DNA of 64,000 bases, taken from Acidobacteriota bacterium. Lineage in GTDB: Bacteria > Acidobacteriota > UBA890 > WLXD01. The stretch lies in assembly GCA_012103255.1 (NCBI GenBank), contig WLXD01000003.1, forward strand, positions 267,984 through 331,983. Reading direction: 5' to 3'. The position numbers were made by a program, and so were the translations under genes. The notes under the pieces are model-generated. The model saw nothing but the letters and a program-made list of their open reading frames with translations. It searched no databases and was not told the origin of the DNA. Of the stretch, positions 8,962 through 17,885 are shown one piece after another; position 1 is the stretch's first letter; every line of letters starts with the position of its first letter.

Positions 8962-9999
8962 TCACGACGGCCGTACAGCGACCTTGCCGAACTGCTCGGC
9001 AGCCTGCAGCCGTTCAAACGCCTTCACGGTGTCTTCTAGCTCGAAGACCGAGTCGACGACGGGCTCGATGGCGCCACTGGAAACCGCAGCAAGCATGCGC
9101 TGAAAGTCCACTTCGTTGCCCATGGTCGATCCCATGATGCGGATGTGATTCCAGAACAGATAGCGCACATCGACCGGAAGCTTGGGGCCGGTGGTGCCGC
9201 CACAAGTCACGATCACTCCGCCCTTGCGGCAGGCCTTGATCGAGTCGGCGAACGTGGCCTCGCCAACGTTGTCCACCACGATGTCGACTCCCACCTTGTC
9301 GGTGGCCGAGCGCACTTCCCGTGCGATGTTCGCCGATCTGTAGTCCCAGCATCGCGTCGCCCCGAGATCAGCCGCGCGCTTGAGCTTCTCCTCGGAGTGA
9401 CCGGTCACAAAAACCTCGGCGCCAGCCGCCAGCGCGATCTGCATCGCCACGAGGCTTACGCCCCCGCCCACGCCGTGGATCAAGACAGTTTGACCAGGTC
9501 CGACACCCGCGTTGGTGGCGATCATCCGCCAGGCCGTCAGAGTCGCAAGCGCGAAAGACCCGGCCTGCTCCCAGGAGAGCCGCTCCGGTTTCGGATGGCA
9601 GTTGATCGAAGGCACGACGATCGCCTGTGCAAACGTCCCGTCGAGATGTTCGCCGAAGATCTCGTAGCGCGGACACATGCTCTGCTCGCCGGCCATGCAA
9701 TTCGGGCACGTGCCGCACGACAGACCCGGATTCAGAATCACCTCGTCTCCAACCGCGACGTTCGTTACGTCCGGCCCAACGGCCTCAACGACACCCGCGC
9801 CGTCGGCGCCAAGAACGTGAGGCAGAGGCATGTCGATCCCCGGAATGCCGGCCAGCACGAACAGGTCGAGATGATTGAGGGCCGCGGCCCGCACACCGAC
9901 GCGAACCTCGCCCGCGCCTGGCTCCCGCAGGTCGAATTCATCGACGACGATCTGGTCGAGCCCGCCATGGGCGTGAATCCTCGCGCTCTTCACTCTCAT
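8962..9999 (-). CDS. Zinc-type medium-chain dehydrogenase/quinone reductase
   Basis: A 345-residue medium-chain dehydrogenase/reductase. The four structural-zinc cysteines are present (CGTCPNCMAGEQSMC), and the Rossmann fold starts at VLIHGVGGGVSLVAMQIA. The catalytic-zinc ligands are not obvious: the usual Cys near residue 38 is Asn in AALNHLDLF, and the GHE motif is GADG. It is therefore probably an NAD(P)H-dependent oxidoreductase rather than a classical alcohol dehydrogenase. The gene overlaps the tolC-like stop by 4 bases and precedes the prenyltransferase by 17 bases, so it is co-transcribed with the menaquinone genes. The substrate is unknown. Confidence 0.85.
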   Translation of the reverse strand: MRVKSARIHAHGGLDQIVVDEFDLREPGAGEVRVGVRAAALNHLDLFVLAGIPGIDMPLPHVLGADGAGVVEAVGPDVTNVAVGDEVILNPGLSCGTCPNCMAGEQSMCPRYEIFGEHLDGTFAQAIVVPSINCHPKPERLSWEQAGSFALATLTAWRMIATNAGVGPGQTVLIHGVGGGVSLVAMQIALAAGAEVFVTGHSEEKLKRAADLGATRCWDYRSANIAREVRSATDKVGVDIVVDNVGEATFADSIKACRKGGVIVTCGGTTGPKLPVDVRYLFWNHIRIMGSTMGNEVDFQRMLAAVSSGAIEPVVDSVFELEDTVKAFERLQAAEQFGKVAVRPS

Positions 10000-11657
10000 T
10001 CGGTGCTATCGCCTTCAGTTTCGTCAGTCGACGCGATTCGAATGTTGTACTTGTCGAGTAGGTCGCCGGTGGCCCGCCCCAGCTCGGCCAACGCAAGACG
10101 GTATTCGATCATCGCGCGGAGCTCCTGTGACCGCGAGGCCGCGAGGTCTTCCTGAAAACGAAGAACTTCGAAGTTGGTGGACATTCCCACATCGAAGCGG
10201 TCCACCTCGATGCTGAGCTGCTGCTCGGCGAGTTCTCGCGTCTTGCGCGTTGACTCGACAGCCTCCGCCGCAGCCTCAACACCCCGCGCGAAGCGCCGGA
10301 CCTCGAGCGTGATCTGCTGAGTGAGTCGTTGAAGATCCGCCTGGGCGCGATCGCGCCCGATCATGGCCTCGGCGTGGTTGCCCTCCGCGCCGCTGTTACC
10401 GATCGGGATCGTCACGTTCGCGCCAAGCCGCCAGGAGACGAAGTCCAGGCTGAACATCTGGTCGAGTGCATCGCCGTAACCGCCCGGGACAACGTCAACG
10501 ATCTCTCCGGGGAAACCGTCGCGGACGATCAGATCGCCACCGACTCCGTTCGTCGAGAGCTGGGCGACGAGGTCGAGCCGCGGCTGAAGCCCATTGTCGG
10601 TCGCGGCAACCTCGACGCCGCGAGCTTCGAGATCAGCGTCGCCGCGAGCCATTTCCGCGCGGCGCTCGAGCGCCGCGCGAACCAGTGCTGGAGTATCCAG
10701 CGACGTAGCCTCGACCACTGGCGCGTCGCTTGGCCGCAAGGCGGTCTCCCAGCCGTTGGGCAGGCTCTCCGCCCGCAGGAGAGCGCGCATTGTGTCTTCG
10801 GAATTGGCGAGGTTGTTCCGCGCCACGATCAAGTCGGTCTCGCGTGCAGCGACCTGCACCTCCGCCTGGGTGGCTTCGATGGGTGCCATCACGCCAACTT
10901 CCACCTGAGCCTCCGTGCGCGAGAGCTGCTCGCGAGCAAGCTCCAGCGACGACGTCTTCACCTCCAGGTCGCGCTCGGCGAACACGAGTTCCCAATAGGC
11001 GCGCTCGACCTGCAGGAGGACTTCCTCGACTTGGGCGCGAAAGGTCGCGCGCGAGGCCCTCGTATTGACTCGCGCCAGCCGCAACTCCGCTGCCGCCGCA
11101 GCCTCGCCGCGACCGTTGAGCAGCGGCTGAACAACGCTGATCGCGAGTGTGTTGTCCCAGCTGGGGTTCAGACTCTGGAAAATGCTGTTGGTCTCGGTAC
11201 GGCCGACGTTGTAGCTCACGTCGTAGCGCAGGCCGAAGGGCAACGTCTGCTGGAAATCAATGAGACCGGCGACAGATTGATTGGTGCTGACGTCGGCTCC
11301 AGCCAGAGCGGTGGACGCCGGGGTCTTGATGTCGGCAAATCCGAGTCCGCCGAATCCGGACCCCGCGCCAAACGCGGCGCCGCCCGGGAACGGATTTACG
11401 GATGATGCGCCGGGCAGTCCGACGAAAAGAAGTGGCTCGAAGCGACCCCGAGCAGCAGTCTCTCGCGCCGCCGAAGCCGAGCGATCGTACGCGATCACGC
11501 GGATATCCAGATTGCGCTCAAAGGCGAGTCGAGCCGCCTCCGCGAGAGTCAGATCCAGGCCGGTCGACTCCTGGGCACCGACCGGTGCTCCGACCAACAA
11601 CAATCCGAGGGCAATCGCCGCCGTCCGGGCGCGACGCGTGCTGTGCGAATGCTTCAC
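9996..11657 (-). CDS. TolC-family outer membrane channel protein
   Basis: A 553-residue outer-membrane efflux protein. After a signal peptide (cleavage near GAPVGAQE) it shows LTLAEAARLAFERNLDIRV, the start of the first TolC repeat, and long heptad-rich helices such as ELVFAERDLEVKTSSLELAREQL and its counterpart near the C-terminus. It would form the outer channel of a type I secretion or RND efflux assembly; no partner pump is adjacent. The GTG at 11657 was chosen over the ATG at 11705 because an AGGAG box lies about 10 bases upstream and the signal peptide starts there. Confidence 0.9.
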   Translation of the reverse strand: MKHSHSTRRARTAAIALGLLLVGAPVGAQESTGLDLTLAEAARLAFERNLDIRVIAYDRSASAARETAARGRFEPLLFVGLPGASSVNPFPGGAAFGAGSGFGGLGFADIKTPASTALAGADVSTNQSVAGLIDFQQTLPFGLRYDVSYNVGRTETNSIFQSLNPSWDNTLAISVVQPLLNGRGEAAAAAELRLARVNTRASRATFRAQVEEVLLQVERAYWELVFAERDLEVKTSSLELAREQLSRTEAQVEVGVMAPIEATQAEVQVAARETDLIVARNNLANSEDTMRALLRAESLPNGWETALRPSDAPVVEATSLDTPALVRAALERRAEMARGDADLEARGVEVAATDNGLQPRLDLVAQLSTNGVGGDLIVRDGFPGEIVDVVPGGYGDALDQMFSLDFVSWRLGANVTIPIGNSGAEGNHAEAMIGRDRAQADLQRLTQQITLEVRRFARGVEAAAEAVESTRKTRELAEQQLSIEVDRFDVGMSTNFEVLRFQEDLAASRSQELRAMIEYRLALAELGRATGDLLDKYNIRIASTDETEGDSTE

Positions 11658-11970
11658 TTCCTGACTCTCCTGCGGCGGCCGGTTGACGCCCTGGCATGCG
11701 GGCATGCGCCGTGTCTCAGCGGATCGGGAGCGGTGCGCGAAACTGGAAGGTTATCGGTTGGCCAAACGCCCGTCGGTCGTAGCTGAATCTGCCTGCGCAG
11801 AAAGTCTTGCAAAGACACTGTTGGGGGGCCTCAACTTTCTGGCGTTGTTCGCGAACGTGTGTACAATGTGCGGTCTGAACTAGATTTCGCGTTGGACTCG
11901 GCGTGCCCGCATTTTGACTCTGGGCACTCGTCACCGCATACATGGCATCCACATCCCGGGGGATTGATTG
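11658..11970 (+). other. Divergent intergenic region, possible ompA-family promoter
   Basis: These 313 bases separate the divergent tolC-like and OmpA-family genes and hold no convincing gene. A TACAAT box at 11862-11867 could be the -10 of the OmpA-family gene, but I see no good -35 at the right spacing. Just upstream is a perfect 10-base palindrome, GTTCGCGAAC (11847-11856), which may be an operator. GGGGG at about 11958 is the ribosome binding site for the ATG at 11971. Confidence 0.35.
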
Positions 11971-13758
11971 ATGCGTCGCTTCTTGATGCTGCTGGCAATC
12001 GGCGGTCTGGCCGCAAGCTTCGGCTTGCCGGCCTCCGCTCAGATCAACGATGACCCGACCATGACCTCGGGCACGACAGGCCTCTTCATGGTTCCGCGAG
12101 CGGGCACGCTCGAGCAGGGCAAGTGGGCGATTGGCGCTTCCTACAGCTATCTCGCTCGCGAAGAAGGCGACACCAAGATCGAGACGATCGGGTTCCAGGG
12201 CGCCTACGGCCTGAGCGACCGCGTCGAGCTGTTTCTGTCTGTTGAACCGCGAGTCTCCATTGATCGTCGGTTTACGGCCGAGGGCGCCATCATCGATGGA
12301 TTCCTACGCGGGGGTTTCGACCGCACGGAAACTCCGATTCCGGCGCCGATTTCCGGCTTCGCCATCAACGAACACCCCTTCGCGGTGGGCCCGGACCATC
12401 AGGGCTTCGGCGACGTTTCGGTCGGCGCAAAGTATCGCCTGACCGGGAACCCGTACGAGTACGAAGGCCTATCGCTGATGGCATCGGTGAAGCTGCCGAC
12501 GTCCAAGACCGCTGACGGCATCGGTACTGGTGCCTTCAGTGCAGAGGGACGTCTCGTTGGTTCAGTCGAAGCCTGGGACTCGGTTGGGTTCAACTCGTAT
12601 CTCGGCTACGTCTACCACGACACGCCGGACCTCGGCTCAAAGCTCAACGGACCGCTGACTTCCAACGTCAAGGGCCAGCCGGTGATCTGGCTCCCGTCGC
12701 AGTACACGTTCTTCACGAGCCCCGAGTTCCTCTACGGCATCGGCATCCAGGTGCCCACGCGTGCGCGACTCCAGTTCATCGCTGAATGGAACGGCCGCGC
12801 GACGACCCGCAGCAACAACCGGACGTATGCGCGCGCCGGAGACCAGAGCCTCGTCAGCGCCGGCCTGCGGATGACCTTCGAGTCCGGGCTCGCCATCAAC
12901 GCAGCCGGTAACTATCAGGTCAACATCAAGAATGGCGCCGAGTCATATTCGTGCGCACAGGGCGGAGACCCCTGGACCTGCGTTGACGCAGCCACGATGG
13001 ACTCGATCGACGACTCCATCCGTCGCTGGGGCGTGCAGTTCGGTTTGAGCTACAGCACGAGCCGCCGCCTGCCGCTCGTCTTCGCCGGCACGGCCCCGCG
13101 TGCGGTGCCGCTGCTCAACGGCGCGCCGACGCTCAGCTGCCGCGCCGAACGCACGTCGCTTCGCCAGGGTGAGAGCGTTCGCCTCGTTGCCACGACCAGC
13201 GACCCGGACGGCGATAACGTCGAGGTCATGTGGGACGCGGCTGCAGGTTCGCTGAGCTCGCGCACCGGCGACACCGTGACCTGGAACACCCGTGGTGTTC
13301 CGGCCGGTTCCGGCCGCATCGTCGCCCGGGCCAATGATGGCTACGGCGGCACCGCCGATTGCGAGGTTCGCGTGAGCGTGACGGCACCGCCGGCACCGAG
13401 CGAGCCCACGATCCTCGAGTTCGCATGCGCCGAGTTCTCGTCCGGCAGCAGCCGCATCGACAACCGCTGCAAGGCGGTTCTCGACGATGTCGCGCTGCAG
13501 ATGCGCAACAACCCGGGCGCTACCGCCGTGATCAACGGTCACAGCGACTCCCGCGGTTCGGATGACGCCAACAACACCGCCGCGATGGAACGTGCAGACA
13601 ACGCCCGCATGTACCTCATGGAGACGCACGGCATCGACGGCTCGCGCATCAGCGCGAACGGCATGGGCTCCGGTGAGCCGATGGCCGACAACAGCACGGC
13701 CGAAGGTCGTTCGCAGAACCGTCGCATCGAGATCGTCGTCACGATCCCGCCGCGCTAG
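11971..13758 (+). CDS. OmpA-family outer membrane protein with barrel-like N-terminal region
   Basis: A 595-residue protein. A signal peptide (cleavage after LPASAQ) is followed by about 350 residues of alternating-hydrophobicity strands that look like an outer-membrane beta barrel. Next comes an immunoglobulin-like domain (NGAPTLSCRAERTSLRQ through CEVRVSV, with DPDGDNVEVMWD as in PKD folds). The C-terminus is an OmpA peptidoglycan-binding domain, with INGHSDSRGSDDANN, MERADNARMYL, and a terminal EGRSQNRRIEIVV. It probably links the outer membrane to peptidoglycan. The ATG at 11971 has a GGGGG box at good spacing; the TTG one codon upstream is less likely. Confidence 0.9.
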   Translation: MRRFLMLLAIGGLAASFGLPASAQINDDPTMTSGTTGLFMVPRAGTLEQGKWAIGASYSYLAREEGDTKIETIGFQGAYGLSDRVELFLSVEPRVSIDRRFTAEGAIIDGFLRGGFDRTETPIPAPISGFAINEHPFAVGPDHQGFGDVSVGAKYRLTGNPYEYEGLSLMASVKLPTSKTADGIGTGAFSAEGRLVGSVEAWDSVGFNSYLGYVYHDTPDLGSKLNGPLTSNVKGQPVIWLPSQYTFFTSPEFLYGIGIQVPTRARLQFIAEWNGRATTRSNNRTYARAGDQSLVSAGLRMTFESGLAINAAGNYQVNIKNGAESYSCAQGGDPWTCVDAATMDSIDDSIRRWGVQFGLSYSTSRRLPLVFAGTAPRAVPLLNGAPTLSCRAERTSLRQGESVRLVATTSDPDGDNVEVMWDAAAGSLSSRTGDTVTWNTRGVPAGSGRIVARANDGYGGTADCEVRVSVTAPPAPSEPTILEFACAEFSSGSSRIDNRCKAVLDDVALQMRNNPGATAVINGHSDSRGSDDANNTAAMERADNARMYLMETHGIDGSRISANGMGSGEPMADNSTAEGRSQNRRIEIVVTIPPR

Positions 13759-13765
13759 GCACAAG

Positions 13766-15838
13766 ATGAACGCTCGGTTCTTCCGAGCACCGGCGCTTAC
13801 GGCCGGGGCGATGCTGGTCATCGTCCCGGCCGTCGTCTTGGCGGCTCTTCCCCTTGCGGGCCAGGAAGCCTTGACGTCGGGCGACGGCGCCACCGAAGTT
13901 GCCCCGCTCCGCTCGATTGCCGGAGATCTCGCTGGGCTGGTAGGCGTGAGTCTGGGTCCGCCCGGAGGCGAAACGCGATCCATCGCCGCCGCACCAACGG
14001 ACCCATCCCGCCTCTACGTGGGCTCGGCAACAGGGCACATCTTCCGTTCGGACGACGGTGCCAACACCTGGCGCGAGCTACCCGTGAACCTCGGTCACGA
14101 AGCCGTGATCGACAACCTGTTGGTGCATCCCCGTGAAGCGGCGCGCGTTTTCGCCGCCTACTACACCTCGGATGGCACTGGTGGTCTGGTTCAAACGCGT
14201 GACGCCGGGGTCACCTGGGCTCCCCTCGCAGTGCCCGGATCGCCATCGCTCCGGGCAATCGCGATGGCGCCGGGAGATATGGCCCGCCTCTATGTGGGCG
14301 GAATCGGTGGTGTGTGGCGTAGTGACGACGACGGAGTGACCTGGCGGAATATCAATGGAGTTGGACTGCCGAGCAACTTCATCGAGTCGCTCGCCGTGGA
14401 CCCACGAGATCCGGACCATGTCTATGCCGGGACGTGGCGACAGGTCTACAGGACGCGCGACGGTGGAGAGACCTGGACGCGGATCTATCAGGGGATGGCG
14501 ATAGATCGAGACATCTTCTCGCTCACCATCAGTCCGCACGATCCGGACACCGTGTTCGCCGGAACGTGTAATTTCCTCTACCGCTCAAACGACGGCGGTG
14601 GCTCGTGGAACGAGCGCCGTACTGGGCTCGAGACCACGCACAATCGAGTGCACGTGATCCTGCACGACCCCACCGATCCCGAGAGGGTCTTCGCGGGCAC
14701 GCGTGGCGCCCTCTACAAGTCCACCGACGGTGGCTTGAATTGGGAGATGCTGGTTCCCGCGATTACCGTGAGCGGCATGACGCTCGATGTTGAGCGCGAT
14801 CGTCTGTATGTGGCCACCGAAGAGCGTGGGATCCTGGTGGGCCCCACGTCGGGTGGACTTGCGGAGAGCAACTCGGGGCTATTCACCTCCCGCGTGGTCG
14901 CGTTCGACGTCCTACCCGGTGCGCCTCGCTTCTTGTTCGCAGCCCGCGCGGACGGCACCACATCGACGTCGGTTCACTACTCCACCGACATCGGACAGAC
15001 ATGGAAGCCTCTCGGTGTCACACCGGCGATTGGCGAAATCGTAGCTCTGCGCGCCCAGTTGGAACCGATCAACCGGGTCCTGGTGGTTTCGGAAACGAGC
15101 TGGTGGAATGCCTACCCCGGTGGCCGTTGGGAACCGGTGCCGGCGCCCCCCGGTCAGACCAACGCCGTGGAGATCGCGCACAACGTCAACGGCGCGGTGT
15201 TTGCGGCAACCACCGCTGGCCTTTTCGTCGCGACGGCCGAGGCGCTCCGCGGCACCGAAGGTGCAGCACTACCGTTTGACGCAGAGGCTCCTGTCGTGTG
15301 GCGGCCCATCGTAGATGGCACCCCGGTTACTGCGCTCGCCGTTGAAGGCGAGCACTTTCTTGCACACGGGCCAGGCGGCCCAACGGGCGGGCGTGTTCGC
15401 GATGCGCTGGAGGGCCGCGCCCTTCGAGCGACCCCTCCGAGGATTACCGACCCCGTGCGCGGGGTCGCATTGGATCCGACCAATCCTCGCGTCGGCTACG
15501 CGATGACCACCACTGAGATCTTTCGCACGGACGACGGCGGTGCGTCCTGGGTCCCGCTCCCACTCCCCTGGCCTGCGGCACGCCTGCGATCCATCGCGGT
15601 AGACCCAGCACGACCGGAGCAGATCCTGGTGCTCGACTACCGAGGCGCGATCTACCGCGGCCACGGCGACGGCGAGCACTGGCTCATCCTGGACGAGGAT
15701 CCGGGCTTGTACCGTGCCTGGAGTCTTCGGGCCAGCCCACAGGCACCGGGCTTCGCGCTCGTCGCGACGCTTGGGCACGGACTTCGGGCCGTCAGTCTGG
15801 ACCCACTCGCCGAGACCGCGGCCGGCGGATCCGAATAG
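13766..15838 (+). CDS. Secreted Asp-box (BNR) beta-propeller protein
   Basis: A 690-residue protein. A signal peptide (MNARFFRAP to LPLAGQ) precedes a chain of at least eight Asp-box turns of the form S/T-x-D-x-G-x-x-W, for example RSDDGANTW, QTRDAGVTW, RTRDGGETW, RSNDGGGSW, KSTDGGLNW, YSTDIGQTW and RTDDGGASW. This is the BNR/sortilin-type propeller common in Acidobacteriota secretomes. No sialidase catalytic arginine triad is apparent, so a binding or structural role is more likely than glycosidase activity. The gene begins 7 bases after the OmpA-family stop, so the two are probably one transcription unit. The in-frame extension upstream overlaps the OmpA gene and is rejected. Confidence 0.87.
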   Translation: MNARFFRAPALTAGAMLVIVPAVVLAALPLAGQEALTSGDGATEVAPLRSIAGDLAGLVGVSLGPPGGETRSIAAAPTDPSRLYVGSATGHIFRSDDGANTWRELPVNLGHEAVIDNLLVHPREAARVFAAYYTSDGTGGLVQTRDAGVTWAPLAVPGSPSLRAIAMAPGDMARLYVGGIGGVWRSDDDGVTWRNINGVGLPSNFIESLAVDPRDPDHVYAGTWRQVYRTRDGGETWTRIYQGMAIDRDIFSLTISPHDPDTVFAGTCNFLYRSNDGGGSWNERRTGLETTHNRVHVILHDPTDPERVFAGTRGALYKSTDGGLNWEMLVPAITVSGMTLDVERDRLYVATEERGILVGPTSGGLAESNSGLFTSRVVAFDVLPGAPRFLFAARADGTTSTSVHYSTDIGQTWKPLGVTPAIGEIVALRAQLEPINRVLVVSETSWWNAYPGGRWEPVPAPPGQTNAVEIAHNVNGAVFAATTAGLFVATAEALRGTEGAALPFDAEAPVVWRPIVDGTPVTALAVEGEHFLAHGPGGPTGGRVRDALEGRALRATPPRITDPVRGVALDPTNPRVGYAMTTTEIFRTDDGGASWVPLPLPWPAARLRSIAVDPARPEQILVLDYRGAIYRGHGDGEHWLILDEDPGLYRAWSLRASPQAPGFALVATLGHGLRAVSLDPLAETAAGGSE

Positions 15839-15903
15839 TGCGCGAGCCAAGGAATTTCAAGCGAAAACAGTCACCCCAAGTCGAGCTTTTCCCGCGCTCG
15901 CGC

Positions 15904-15909
15904 TACAAT
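15904..15909 (+). promoter_or_regulatory. Putative -10 box before the small secreted protein
   Basis: TACAAT, 5 of 6 matches to the sigma70 -10 consensus, 37 bases before the ATG at 15947. No clear -35 lies 16-18 bases upstream. AAGGAG at 15931-15936 is the ribosome binding site. Confidence 0.35.
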
Positions 15910-15946
15910 GCGCGGGTCCGTTGAACGATCAAGGAGTACGACCCTC

Positions 15947-16324
15947 ATGCGACGCCTGACCACTGCTATCACTCTGCTTGCTCTTGTCGCCGTGGCGATT
16001 CCCGCCGTGGCACAGGACATGGACGATGTTGAGATCGTTCGTGCGACCAATCCCACATTCGCCTGGGGCGCCAAGCAGGATCAGCAGGCTACCTACACGT
16101 GGAACTCCACGCTGAGCAACCCGAGCAGTCGCGAAGCAATGGTCAACGTCTCGCTGCAGTTGCTCGACAACTCCGGCGGCGTTGTGGCTTCCGACACGAA
16201 GATGATCACGATCGCAGGCGAAAGCGAGATGAGCGTGGGCGGCGAAGCGATGCTTCCCTACCCTGACGCCCGCAGCGCCGAGAAGTACCGCATCGTTGTC
16301 GAGGAAGCCGGCCAAGGAAGCTAA
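15947..16324 (+). CDS. Small secreted protein of unknown function
   Basis: A 125-residue protein with a clear signal peptide (MRRLTTAITLLALVAVAIPAVAQ). The mature part has a beta-sandwich-like pattern (TYTWNSTLSNPSSREAMVNVSLQLLDNSG and so on), resembling FxLYD-type or transglutaminase-associated small Ig folds, although I cannot name a family with confidence. The ATG at 15947 has a strong AAGGAG box 10 bases upstream; upstream in-frame starts are ignored. The gene is followed by a good terminator, so it may be monocistronic. Confidence 0.75.
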   Translation: MRRLTTAITLLALVAVAIPAVAQDMDDVEIVRATNPTFAWGAKQDQQATYTWNSTLSNPSSREAMVNVSLQLLDNSGGVVASDTKMITIAGESEMSVGGEAMLPYPDARSAEKYRIVVEEAGQGS

Positions 16325-16354
16325 CGCAGTCCTCACTCCTCGATCGATCCTCAG

Positions 16355-16383
16355 ATGAGCACCCCATCCAGGGGTGCTCATTT
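16355..16383 (+). terminator. Rho-independent-type terminator hairpin
   Basis: A perfect 11-base stem, ATGAGCACCCC (16355-16365) with GGGGTGCTCAT (16371-16381), closes a 5-base loop ATCCA and runs into a short T stretch. It lies 31 bases after the stop of the small secreted protein and before lspA. The T tract is short, so termination strength is uncertain. Confidence 0.75.
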
Positions 16384-16405
16384 GCGATCTGGACCTGTGT
16401 GAGTC

Positions 16406-16969
16406 ATGACCGTGAATGCGGCGTCGAGCCAGCGGACGATCGCCTTGATGGCGGTAGCGATCGTCGTCATCGATCAGATCACCAAGTGGGTCATCACGGG
16501 CGAGGTTGCGCTTCATACGCGCCTACCGCTCGTTGACGGGCTCCTGGCCTTCACCCACGTCCATAACCGCGGCATGGCGTTCGGCCTGTTCAACACCGTT
16601 GGAAGCCCATGGTTGAGGTGGGTGCTCGCCGGCGTGGCCGTTCTTGCCGTGGTGATTATCTGGTCGTACGCGCGGCACGAAGTTGCGCGGCCGACAGTGC
16701 TCGTGGCCTTCGGCTGTATCCTCGGCGGCGCGGTCGGTAACCTGATCGATAGAGTCCGGTTTGGCTACGTGGAGGACTTCATCCTGGCCCACTGGAACGC
16801 CTACGAGTTCCCCGCCTTCAACGTGGCGGACGCAGCGATTACCATGGGGGGTGTGGCGCTCTTCCTGAGCCTGGCTCGAGAGCCTGAGGAACCTGAGGCG
16901 TCGCCGCCTCCCCAAGACGACACGAATACGTTGGCCGCGACGGCAAACGACGTTTCCGACGACGCCTGA
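16406..16969 (+). CDS. lspA: Lipoprotein signal peptidase (signal peptidase II)
   Basis: A 187-residue membrane aspartyl protease that cleaves prolipoprotein signal peptides after lipid attachment. Four transmembrane segments are visible. The two catalytic Asp motifs are present: GNLIDRVRFGYVEDF and FNVADAAITMGG. The C-terminus has an acidic, Pro-rich tail of about 30 residues beyond the family core. It is followed after 15 bases by lgt, giving a lipoprotein maturation pair; the cyclophilin lipoprotein in this window is a candidate substrate. Confidence 0.95.
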   Translation: MTVNAASSQRTIALMAVAIVVIDQITKWVITGEVALHTRLPLVDGLLAFTHVHNRGMAFGLFNTVGSPWLRWVLAGVAVLAVVIIWSYARHEVARPTVLVAFGCILGGAVGNLIDRVRFGYVEDFILAHWNAYEFPAFNVADAAITMGGVALFLSLAREPEEPEASPPPQDDTNTLAATANDVSDDA

Positions 16970-16984
16970 TTCCAAGAGGTCCGC

Positions 16985-17881
16985 ATGTTTCCGATTCTCT
17001 TCCGGATTCCCCTACCGGGGATCGGCCCCGTAACGATTCACACTTACGGAGTCCTCCTGGTCGTCGCGTTCCTGGTGGCGATCACCGTCGCGCGCAAGTT
17101 GGCCCGGCGCGAGGATATCGATACAGATCGGATCGTCGATCTCGGCGTCTACGCGATTCTCGGCGGCCTGGTCGGCGCGAAAGTGCTGCTCCTCATCGTC
17201 GACTATGACTTCTACTCGCGGCAGTTCTCCAACATCATGGCCGACGGTGGCGGCAACGTCGGCGCGGCCTTGTCTGGACTCGGCGGAGCGGGGGCCTTCC
17301 TCGGTACGGTCACGGAAATGGCTCTTAGCCTGCTGCAGGCAGGCGGCGTCTTCTACGGTGGGCTGATCGCCGGGGTCCTCGTCGCACTGTGGTACATGCG
17401 GCGCACCGGGATGCCGATCTGGCGCTCGGCAGACGTTGCGGCGCCGGCCATCGCGGTGGCACACGCCTTCGGTCGCGTTGGCTGCTTCGCGGCCGGTTGC
17501 TGTTACGGCATCCCCACGGAACTGCCCTGGGGCGTGACCTTCACCGACAGCTACAGCGGCACGCTGGTCGGCGTCCCCTTGAACATCGCGCTGCACCCGA
17601 CCCAGATCTACTCCGTACTAGGCAACCTTGCGATCTTCGCGTTCCTGCTGTGGTTCTATCGCCGCAAGCAGTTCGACGGACAGGTGTTCTGGGTGTACGC
17701 CCTCACCTACGGAATCTTCAGATTCACCGTTGAGTTCTGGCGGGGAGACCCGCGCGGCTCGATCTTCGACGGCAGTTTGTCGACATCACAGTTCGTGGCC
17801 ATCCTGATGGTCACTGTGGCGCTCGGCATGCTGGCGCGTCTGCGCATGAACAAGACGGACGCCGCCGAGAGCAACGCCTGA
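16985..17881 (+). CDS. lgt: Prolipoprotein diacylglyceryl transferase
   Basis: A 298-residue membrane enzyme that moves diacylglycerol from phosphatidylglycerol to the lipobox cysteine. Recognisable segments are HTYGVLLVVAFLVAI, GGVFYGGLIAG (in place of the HGGL form of the E. coli enzyme) and the Lgt signature GRVGCFAAGCCYGIPTELPWGV. A hydrophobic insert near residues 85-115 (GLGGAGAFLGTVTEMALSLL) looks slightly longer than usual. It lies between lspA and the pseudouridine synthase gene on the same transcript, 4 bases ahead of the latter's GTG start. Confidence 0.95.
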   Translation: MFPILFRIPLPGIGPVTIHTYGVLLVVAFLVAITVARKLARREDIDTDRIVDLGVYAILGGLVGAKVLLLIVDYDFYSRQFSNIMADGGGNVGAALSGLGGAGAFLGTVTEMALSLLQAGGVFYGGLIAGVLVALWYMRRTGMPIWRSADVAAPAIAVAHAFGRVGCFAAGCCYGIPTELPWGVTFTDSYSGTLVGVPLNIALHPTQIYSVLGNLAIFAFLLWFYRRKQFDGQVFWVYALTYGIFRFTVEFWRGDPRGSIFDGSLSTSQFVAILMVTVALGMLARLRMNKTDAAESNA

Positions 17882-17885
17882 GGGT

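Noticed and set aside
11683-11883. 66-codon frame between the tolC-like and OmpA-family genes
   Set aside because: No ribosome binding site, atypical composition, and it overlaps the likely promoter region.
12943-13983. 346-codon minus-strand frame opposite the OmpA-family gene
   Set aside because: His/Ala/Arg-rich shadow; the plus-strand gene has signal peptide, Ig-like and OmpA domains.
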